Source: Variovorax sp. IB41 (lineage in GTDB: Bacteria; Pseudomonadota; Gammaproteobacteria; Burkholderiales; Burkholderiaceae_C). Taken from it: 64,000 bases of DNA. Position numbers and translations under genes: made by a program. The notes under the pieces are model-generated. The model searched no databases. It was not told the origin of the DNA and saw nothing but the letters and a program-made list of their open reading frames with translations. Shown piece after piece: positions 58,052 to 64,000 of this stretch; the first letter of the stretch is position 1, and every line of letters starts with the position of its first letter. Location: positions 62,001 to 126,000 of the forward strand of contig NZ_JAEFCB010000005.1 in NCBI RefSeq assembly GCF_016405905.1, in the 5' to 3' direction.

Positions 58052-59470
58052 ATGGCCAACACATCCGCCAAAGAGCCGCAAGGCAGGCACCAGTCCAGGA
58101 AGGCCGCGGCAAGCGGCTGGATCGGCTCGGCGCTGGAGTACTACGACTTCTTCATCTACGCCACCGCGGCGGCGCTGATCTTTCCGCAGATCTTCTTTCC
58201 CAAGGGCGATCCCAAGACCGCCATCATCGCGTCGCTCGCGACCTACGGCGTGGGCTACGTCGCACGGCCCATCGGCGCCTTCGTGCTCGGCCACTGGGGC
58301 GACACGCATGGGCGCAAGCAAGTGCTCGTGCTGTGCATGTTCCTCATGGGCTTCTCGACCGTGGCCGTGGGCCTCTTGCCCACGTACGACCAGGTCGGCC
58401 TGCTGGCTCCCGCGCTGTTGGTGCTGCTGCGCCTCGTGCAGGGCTTCGCGGTGGCGGGCGAGATCTCGGGCGCGAGCTCGATGATCCTGGAGCACGCACC
58501 CTTCGGGCGCCGCGGCTTCTTCGCGAGCTTCACGCTGCAGGGCGTGCAGGCCGGGCAGATCCTGGCGGCCGCGGTGTTCCTGCCGCTCGCGCACTACATG
58601 CCTGAAGAAGCATTCAACTCATGGGGCTGGCGCATTCCGTTCCTCCTGAGCTTCCTGGTGATCGTGGCCGGCTACATCATCCGCCGCGAGGTCGACGAGA
58701 CGCCCGCCTTCGCCGAAGTCGACAAGAAGGGCGAAGTGGCCAAGTCGCCGATCGTGCAGGCCTTCACCGACAGCTGGGCCGACATGCTGCGCGTGGTGTG
58801 CATGGCGCTCATGAACGTGATTCCGGTGGTGGCCACCGTGTTCGGTGCCGCGTATGCGGTGCAGGCCGCCTACGGCATCGGCTTCCAGAAAGACGTGTAC
58901 CTGTGGATTCCCGTGCTGGGCAACATCCTCGCGGTGCTGGTGATTCCGTTCGTGGGGAACCTGTCGGACCGCATCGGCCGCAAGCCCCCGATCATCGTGG
59001 GCGCGCTGGCCTCGGGGCTGCTGTCGTTCGTGTACCTGTATGCGATCAGCATCAAGAACGTGCCGCTCGCGATCTGCATGTCGCTCCTGATGTGGGGCAT
59101 CGTGTACCAGGGCTACAACGCGACCTTTCCGAGCTTCTACCCGGAGCTCTTCCGCACCCGCAACCGCGTCTCGGCCATGGCCATCTCGCAGAACATCGGC
59201 ACCACCTTCACCGCGCTCCTGCCCGCGCTGTTCGCCGCCGTGGCGCCTCCGGGCTCGACCAACGTGTGGCTCACCGTGGGCGCGATCACTTTCTCGGTGA
59301 CCATCCTCGCGGCGCTCGCGGCCATGAGCGCACGGGAGACCTACCGCGTTCACATGCGTGACCTGGGCGACCCCAACGCCGCGCCGGTCGAGAAGGCCGA
59401 GTACGACCGGCTGCGAGAGCAGACGCTCTCGGACGCCCGCCTTGCCAAGGCCGCGGCCCAGCTGAGCTGA
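58052..59470 (+). CDS. MFS metabolite:H+ symporter (MHS family, ShiA-like)
   Basis: A 472-residue inner-membrane symporter. It opens AAASGWIGSALEYYDFFIYATAAALIFPQIFFP, the MHS-family hallmark, with A motif GHWGDTHGRKQVLV, RLVQGFAVAGEISGASSMILEHAP and GNLSDRIGRKPPII in the second half. MHS carriers take up shikimate, dicarboxylates or osmolytes. Directly after quiC and following the dehydrogenase/pca genes, shikimate or quinate uptake is the likely job. CTGGAGA precedes the ATG. Confidence 0.88.
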   Translation: MANTSAKEPQGRHQSRKAAASGWIGSALEYYDFFIYATAAALIFPQIFFPKGDPKTAIIASLATYGVGYVARPIGAFVLGHWGDTHGRKQVLVLCMFLMGFSTVAVGLLPTYDQVGLLAPALLVLLRLVQGFAVAGEISGASSMILEHAPFGRRGFFASFTLQGVQAGQILAAAVFLPLAHYMPEEAFNSWGWRIPFLLSFLVIVAGYIIRREVDETPAFAEVDKKGEVAKSPIVQAFTDSWADMLRVVCMALMNVIPVVATVFGAAYAVQAAYGIGFQKDVYLWIPVLGNILAVLVIPFVGNLSDRIGRKPPIIVGALASGLLSFVYLYAISIKNVPLAICMSLLMWGIVYQGYNATFPSFYPELFRTRNRVSAMAISQNIGTTFTALLPALFAAVAPPGSTNVWLTVGAITFSVTILAALAAMSARETYRVHMRDLGDPNAAPVEKAEYDRLREQTLSDARLAKAAAQLS

Positions 59471-59514
59471 GCCGTCACACGGAAAACCTTTCGCGCACCA
59501 AGGGTTGTGGCGCC

Positions 59515-60213
59515 ATGAAGAATGGCGCCATGACCACCTCTTCCTCCCACCTCAAGATCGATTTCGTCTCCGATGTGTCTTGCCCCTGGTGCGCCGTTGG
59601 CCTGAGTTCGCTCGAGGCGGCGCTCAAGCGGGTGGCACCGGAAGTCACCGCGGAACTGCACTTCCAGCCCTTCGAACTGAACCCGCAGATGCCGCCCGAA
59701 GGGCAGGACACCTTCGAGCACCTGAACCAGAAATACGGCTCCTCGCGGGAGCAACAGGCGCAGTCGCGCGAGATGATCCGCCAGCGCGGCGCGGCCGTCG
59801 GCTTCGAGTTCAGCCCCGAGGGCCGGCCCCGGGTCTACAACACCTTCAACGCGCACCGGCTGCTGCACTGGGCCGAGCTGGAGAGCCCGGCCAAGCAGGC
59901 AGCGCTCAAGAAGCTTTTGCTCAAGGCCTACTTCACCGACAGCCAGAACCCCTCGGACCCCGAGGTGCTGGTGCACGCGGCGGCCGAAGCAGGGCTCGAC
60001 GCAGTGCGGGCCCGCGAGATTCTGAACAGCGACGAATACGCCGCCGAGACCCGCGAGCGCGAGCGCATGTACACCGATGCCGGCATCCACTCGGTGCCCG
60101 CGATCATCATCAACGACCAGCACCTGATCTCCGGCGGCCAGCCGGTCGAGGTGTTCGAGCGCGCGCTCGAGCAGATCGCCGGCGCGGAGCCCAGCCGGGT
60201 CGTCAGCGCCTGA
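59515..60213 (+). CDS. DsbA-family oxidoreductase (FrnE-like)
   Basis: A 232-residue cytosolic thioredoxin-fold protein without signal peptide. The active site is SDVSCPWCAVG near residue 25, followed by LHFQPFELNPQMPPEGQD, the long helical insert with REMIRQRGAAVGFEF and NTFNAHRLLHWAE, and the cis-Pro region HSVPAIIINDQHLISGGQP. These are FrnE/2-hydroxychromene-isomerase-like features. AAGGG lies 10 nt before the ATG at 59515; an ATG at 59530 is also possible. Role probably redox or stress; no link to the aromatic genes is evident. Confidence 0.88.
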   Translation: MKNGAMTTSSSHLKIDFVSDVSCPWCAVGLSSLEAALKRVAPEVTAELHFQPFELNPQMPPEGQDTFEHLNQKYGSSREQQAQSREMIRQRGAAVGFEFSPEGRPRVYNTFNAHRLLHWAELESPAKQAALKKLLLKAYFTDSQNPSDPEVLVHAAAEAGLDAVRAREILNSDEYAAETRERERMYTDAGIHSVPAIIINDQHLISGGQPVEVFERALEQIAGAEPSRVVSA

Positions 60214-60227
60214 CGTGGCCTTTGGCT

Positions 60228-60248
60228 TTCGTTTCGGCTTGAAACGAA
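60228..60248. terminator. Hairpin after the FrnE-like gene
   Basis: TTCGTTTC-GGCTT-GAAACGAA forms an 8-bp stem 15 nt after the stop codon. No U-tract follows, so termination is uncertain. Confidence 0.35.
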
Positions 60249-60322
60249 GCTGACCGCCAGCTTTACCTGAGCGACGGCGAGCGACCGTCAACCGCATCGG
60301 CCCGGTGCGGGTTGATCGGTTC

Positions 60323-61897
60323 ATGATGAGTCCCATGCTGCATCTTGGCCGTCTCTGCATGGTGTCGGCCGCCATCGCCCTGGCGGCCTGCACGACCGGA
60401 TCGCTCCGATCCGATGCGCCCCCGCTGTCGGTGTCCAGCACCGCGGCCGACAGCCCGGCCGCGCAGTTGCAATGGCTCGATCGCGTGACCTGGGGCGCGA
60501 ACGCGAGCAGCCAGGCCGAACTTGCGAAGACCGGCCTCGCGCGATGGATGGGGCGGCAGTTGAAGCCGCAGCCACAGCCCTTGCCCCCGGCCGCGCAGGC
60601 GCAGGTCGACGCGATGACGATCTCGCGCACGCCGCTCGACCAGCTCGTGATCGGCCTGGACGCCCAGCGCAAGGCGGCCGATGCCCTGCCCGACGAAGAA
60701 GAGAAGAAGGCCGCGCGCCGGGCCTACCAGCAGGCGCTGACCCGGCTCGCGCGCGAGGCGCAACAACGCTTCGTGCTGCGCGCGTTGTATTCGCCCAACC
60801 AGCTGCAGGAGCAGATGACCTGGTTCTGGATGAACCACTTCAACGTCAACCTGCGCAAGGACAACATTCGCGCGCTCGTGGGCGACTACGAGGAGAACGC
60901 CATTCGCCCGCATGCGCTCGGCAGGTTCCGCGACCTGCTCGGCGCCACGCTGCACCACCCCGCGATGCTGCGCTACCTGGACAACGCGCAGAACGCGGCC
61001 AACCGCATCAACGAGAACTACGCGCGCGAGCTCATGGAGCTGCACACGCTGGGCGTGGGCGGCGGCTACTCGCAGGCCGACGTGCAGGAGCTCGCGCGCG
61101 TGCTCACCGGCGTGGGCGTGAGCCTGCAGCCGCTCGATGCGGTGCCGAACATCCGGCCCGCGGTGCGCGCGGACTACGTGCGCAAGGGCCTCTTCGAGTT
61201 CAATCCGAACCGGCATGACTACGGCCCGAAGACGCTGCTGGGCCAGCCGATCCAGACGCGCGGCCTCGCCGAAGCCGACGAGGCGCTCGACCGCCTCGCA
61301 CGCGCACCGGCCACCGCGCGCTTCATCTCGCGCAAGCTCGCGGTGTACTTCGTCGCCGACGAACCGCCGCCTGCGCTGGTCGACCGCATGGCCTCGGCCT
61401 TCACGCGCAGCGATGGCGACATCGCCGTCACGCTGAAGGCATTGTTCGAGTCACCTGAATTTTCTGCCTCGCTCGGCCGCAAGTTCCGCGACCCGGTGCA
61501 CTACGTGATGGCCGGCGTGCGGCTCGCGTACGACGACTGCGTGGCGCTCGATGTGAACCCGATGCTCAACTGGATCAACCGCATGGGCGAGCCGCTGTAT
61601 GGGCACGAGACGCCCGACGGCTATCCGCTCAACGAAGCCGCGTGGGCGAGCGCCGGGCAGATGAACACGCGCTTCGAGATCGCGCGGGCCATCGGTGCGA
61701 ACGGCGCGGTGCTGTTCCGCGCCGACGACAAGGCGCCGCTGGAGAAGCCCGCGTTTCCGCAGCTGGCCGAATCGAACGCGGTGCGCACGAAGCAGGGCAG
61801 CTTGAGCGAAGACACGCGCGAGGCGCTCGCGCAGGCGAAGAATCCGCAGGAGTGGAACACCTTCCTGCTGGCATCGCCCGAGCTGATGCGCCGATGA
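60323..61897 (+). CDS. DUF1800 domain lipoprotein
   Basis: A 524-residue exported protein. The N-terminus has a lipobox (AAIALAAC, Cys near residue 24), so it is probably lipid-anchored in the envelope. DUF1800 features: LQWLDRVTWGANASSQAELAKTG, QMTWFWMNHFNVNLRKDNIRALV, NENYARELMELHTLGVGGGYSQADVQELARVLTG and the C-terminal DGYPLNEAAWASAGQMNTR. Start chosen at the first ATG of an ATGATG pair; a GTG at 60305 and an ATG at 60335 are alternatives. It always travels with a DUF1501 gene, as here. Molecular function unknown. Confidence 0.88.
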   Translation: MMSPMLHLGRLCMVSAAIALAACTTGSLRSDAPPLSVSSTAADSPAAQLQWLDRVTWGANASSQAELAKTGLARWMGRQLKPQPQPLPPAAQAQVDAMTISRTPLDQLVIGLDAQRKAADALPDEEEKKAARRAYQQALTRLAREAQQRFVLRALYSPNQLQEQMTWFWMNHFNVNLRKDNIRALVGDYEENAIRPHALGRFRDLLGATLHHPAMLRYLDNAQNAANRINENYARELMELHTLGVGGGYSQADVQELARVLTGVGVSLQPLDAVPNIRPAVRADYVRKGLFEFNPNRHDYGPKTLLGQPIQTRGLAEADEALDRLARAPATARFISRKLAVYFVADEPPPALVDRMASAFTRSDGDIAVTLKALFESPEFSASLGRKFRDPVHYVMAGVRLAYDDCVALDVNPMLNWINRMGEPLYGHETPDGYPLNEAAWASAGQMNTRFEIARAIGANGAVLFRADDKAPLEKPAFPQLAESNAVRTKQGSLSEDTREALAQAKNPQEWNTFLLASPELMRR

Positions 61898-61914
61898 GCA
61901 GAAGGGACAACACC

Positions 61915-63126
61915 ATGCAACGCAGAGAACTCCTGAAGCTGATCGCCGCCGCGCCGCTCGCGGGCGCTGCAGGCCGGCTGATCGCGGCACCCGCCGCCGA
62001 AGGCGCCAAGCTGCTCGTCGTGTTCCTGCGCGGCGCCTACGACTGCGCCAACCTGCTGGTGCCGACCGCCAGCGATTTCTACTACGCCTCGCGCCCCAAC
62101 ATCGCCATCGCGCGACCGGGGCAGCCGGGCGGCGCGCTGCCGCTGGACGGCAACTGGGGCCTGCACCCCGCGCTCGCGCAGAGCGTGATGCCGCTCTTCC
62201 AGCAGAAGCAGGCCTCGTTCATCGCCTTCGCGGGCACCGACGACTTGACGCGCAGCCACTTCGAAACGCAGGACTCCATCGAACTCGGGCAGGCACTCGG
62301 CAAGCGCCGCGATTACCGCTCGGGCTTTCTCAATCGCCTGGCGGGCGTGCTCGGCGGCGGGCCCATCACCGACGTGTCGCCCATCGCCTTCACCGACCAG
62401 CTGCCCATCGCGCTGCGCGGCGACGCCAAGGCCGCCAACATGGCGCTCGCGGGCAATGCGCGTTCGGGCATCGACGCGCGGCAGAGCCGGATCATCGCGT
62501 CCATGTACCGCAACACGCCGCTCGCGCAGCCCGTGGCCGAGGGCTTCCAGGTGCGCGACGAAGTCATGCGCGCGGTGCAGGCCGAGATGGACGCGGCCAG
62601 CCGCAACGCGATGACCGCCAAGGGCTTCGAGCTCGTCGCGCGCCGCATGGCCGTCTTGATGCGCGACCGCTTCGACCTCGGCTTCGTCGATGTCGGCGGT
62701 TGGGACACGCACGTGGGGCAGGGCGCCGGCACCGGCTACCTCGCCAACCGTTTCGAGGAGCTGGGCCGGGGCGTCGCCGGTTTCGCACAGGAGATGGGTG
62801 AGGACGCGTGGCGCCAGACCGTGGTGGTCGTCATCAGCGAGTTCGGCCGCACCTTTCGCGAGAACGGCAACCGGGGCACGGACCATGGGCATGGCACCGT
62901 CTACTGGGTGCTCGGCGGTGGCCTTTCAGCGCAGGCGGGTGGGCGCATCGTCGGCGAGCAGCAGGCGCTGACGCAGGCCACGCTGTTCCAGAACCGCGAC
63001 TACCCGGTGCTCAATGAGTACCGGGCGGTGTTCGGTGGGCTGTTCAGCCGGATGTATGGGCTGTCGCCCGCGCAGTTGGGGCGGGTGTTCGAGGGTGTGG
63101 CGCCGCGAGATCTGCAACTGGTCTAG
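61915..63126 (+). CDS. DUF1501 domain protein, Tat-exported
   Basis: A 403-residue protein with a Tat-type signal (QRRELLKLIAAAPLAGAAGRLIAA). DUF1501 belongs to the alkaline-phosphatase/sulfatase-like superfamily: KLLVVFLRGAYDCANLLVPT near the start, GNWGLHPALAQSVMPLFQQKQ, FAGTDDLTRSHFETQDSIELG, FVDVGGWDTHVGQG and VVVVISEFGRTFRENGNRGTDHGHGT, where D/H pairs probably bind metal. AGAAGG lies 9 nt upstream of this ATG; an ATG at 61894 in an ATGA overlap with DUF1800 is the alternative. The end overlaps the converging hypothetical gene by 4 nt. Confidence 0.9.
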   Translation: MQRRELLKLIAAAPLAGAAGRLIAAPAAEGAKLLVVFLRGAYDCANLLVPTASDFYYASRPNIAIARPGQPGGALPLDGNWGLHPALAQSVMPLFQQKQASFIAFAGTDDLTRSHFETQDSIELGQALGKRRDYRSGFLNRLAGVLGGGPITDVSPIAFTDQLPIALRGDAKAANMALAGNARSGIDARQSRIIASMYRNTPLAQPVAEGFQVRDEVMRAVQAEMDAASRNAMTAKGFELVARRMAVLMRDRFDLGFVDVGGWDTHVGQGAGTGYLANRFEELGRGVAGFAQEMGEDAWRQTVVVVISEFGRTFRENGNRGTDHGHGTVYWVLGGGLSAQAGGRIVGEQQALTQATLFQNRDYPVLNEYRAVFGGLFSRMYGLSPAQLGRVFEGVAPRDLQLV

Positions 63127-63872
63127 CGGAGCCGGTCTGCGCGACAGCTCACCCGCGCGCCAAGCGCCTCGTAGTGGCGCACCAGATAGTCCTTCGCCTC
63201 GGCGCTGACGTTGTCGACCAGCAGCGGCAAGGGCAGCTGATGCTTGAGCTTGAGCAGGCTCGCGCCCGCCAGGTGCCTGTAGTCCGGATGCGCCTTGAGC
63301 GCGGTCAGCACCTGCAGGGGCTGGGCGCCCAGGTCCGTCAGATGCACGGTGTAGAAAAGCACCGCCGAGGGCGCGTCGTCCGGCGGCTCGGGCGCCTCGA
63401 CCTCGATGCGCGCCATCAGCATTTGAAGGTTCGGGAACAGCGGCTGCGGTGACCAGCGGCCGCTTCCGTGCCAGTCCCACAGCACCGGCACTTCGGGCTG
63501 GCCGATGTCGCCGATCAACGGATCGCCATCGGCGTTCTGCAGCACCACCCAATGCGGCTGCCACTGGCCCGTTTCGACGGCGTCGCTCCACACCAGATGA
63601 TCCGGCGTGCTCGCCGCCTGGTCCAGGATGAAGCGGTAGCCCTCCATGCCCGCCAGGAGGCTGGGCACGTCGACGGCGCTCGAGCCGGTGAGATCGCCGC
63701 GCCACCCCTCGCGCCAGTCCGGATCGTCAAGCACGAGGGACTGCGCTCCCATGCTGCGGCACCAGGCGAACCAGTCGTGCATCGCCGGGGGCAAAGGTGG
63801 CAGGGTGAACCGGGCGGCCAGCGAGGCCTGGATGGCTGCCCGGCTGGGCCAGTTGTCGCGTGTCAGTGCCAT
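63123..63872 (-). CDS. Hypothetical protein, SMI1/KNR4-like in style
   Basis: About 249 residues from the ATG at 63870-63872; the frame stays open to 63974, so the true start is uncertain. The sequence has ARFTLPPLPPAMHDWFAWCRSMG, LLAGMEGYRFILDQAAS, WQPHWVVLQNADGDPLIGDI and VPVLWDWHGSGRWSPQPLFPNLQMLMARIEVEA. A domain that reads a residue then describes W-x-x-H-W-V-V with D-G-D-P-L-I-x-D resembles the immunity-protein SMI1/KNR4 superfamily, but I am not certain. The C-terminal part has SLLKLKHQLPLPLLVDNVS. No toxin gene is adjacent, and there is no signal peptide. Confidence 0.55.
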   Translation of the reverse strand: MALTRDNWPSRAAIQASLAARFTLPPLPPAMHDWFAWCRSMGAQSLVLDDPDWREGWRGDLTGSSAVDVPSLLAGMEGYRFILDQAASTPDHLVWSDAVETGQWQPHWVVLQNADGDPLIGDIGQPEVPVLWDWHGSGRWSPQPLFPNLQMLMARIEVEAPEPPDDAPSAVLFYTVHLTDLGAQPLQVLTALKAHPDYRHLAGASLLKLKHQLPLPLLVDNVSAEAKDYLVRHYEALGARVSCRADRLR

Positions 63873-64000
63873 GGAATGCGTGAGGATTTCCGCGGCTTGC
63901 CGCCGGTATCGGCGGGATGTTGCCACAGGGGCCGTCGGGGTGGCCGCCGCCGCACTCGCCCGACCCGCTGGCAACCCTGGCGAGGCCGCTCGCCCGGAAG

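Noticed and set aside
1..64000. rRNA, tRNA, integrase, insertion sequences or prophage genes
   Set aside because: None could be recognised on either strand by reading; the region looks like ordinary chromosome with accessory surface-protein loci.

Overview
The window is high-GC DNA with dense, tightly overlapping operons (many ATGA, TGATG and TAGTG junctions). The gene content (Bug-type tripartite receptors with a TctDE-like two-component pair, ESPR-type autotransporters, an IclR-controlled protocatechuate cluster, adenine deaminase, chorismate synthase) suggests a Burkholderiales member of the Comamonadaceae, most like Variovorax. That placement is inference; no rRNA or tRNA is visible.

Region by region. 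1-7.6 kb: the end of a LysR regulator faces a leftward operon for a NitT/TauT-type ABC importer with an embedded adenine-deaminase-like enzyme and a 2OG-Fe(II) oxygenase. Behind it lie an M50 metalloprotease homologue, a DUF2167 membrane protein and a cupin. 7.8-12.4 kb: an ArsR/SRPBCC pair, an ECF42-type sigma factor, two YCII/DGPF proteins (the first frameshifted) and a 14-TM exporter form one coupled run. 12.4-15 kb: a small conserved-looking protein, aroC and an MFS transporter. 15-23.2 kb: two surface proteins, a classical autotransporter built of T5SS/PEP-CTERM-type repeats and a YadA-like trimeric adhesin, share an upstream promoter-like module. 23.3-28.4 kb: aspartate 4-decarboxylase with two tandem aspartate:alanine antiporters, a proton-motive decarboxylation cycle. 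28.8-32.8 kb: an frc-type sugar ABC operon with a ROK regulator. 32.9-34.8 kb: small hypothetical genes. 34.8-39 kb: two Bug receptors bracket a TctD/TctE-like pair, with no TctA/TctB permease. 39-49.4 kb: a 7TM sensor kinase and response regulator followed by a 2,340-residue autotransporter. 49.5-59.5 kb: an IclR regulator, two shikimate dehydrogenase paralogues, pcaB, pcaC, an MFS carrier, pcaD, a quiC-type 3-dehydroshikimate dehydratase and a ShiA-like carrier, which together form a quinate/shikimate to protocatechuate to beta-ketoadipate route. 59.5-64 kb: a FrnE-like thiol oxidoreductase, a DUF1800/DUF1501 pair and an uncharacterised gene.

Most notable: (a) a 64-nt module with fixed spacing lies upstream of both the kinase/regulator operon and the giant autotransporter, suggesting one dedicated adhesin regulon; (b) a 33-codon leader ORF with a strong ribosome binding site ends in an ATGA overlap with the giant autotransporter start; (c) the ArsR gene appears to have lost its ATGA-coupled stop (TGG instead of TGA) and reads 45 codons into its neighbour; (d) an 11-bp tandem repeat creates a relay of three ATGA junctions before the ECF42 sigma gene.
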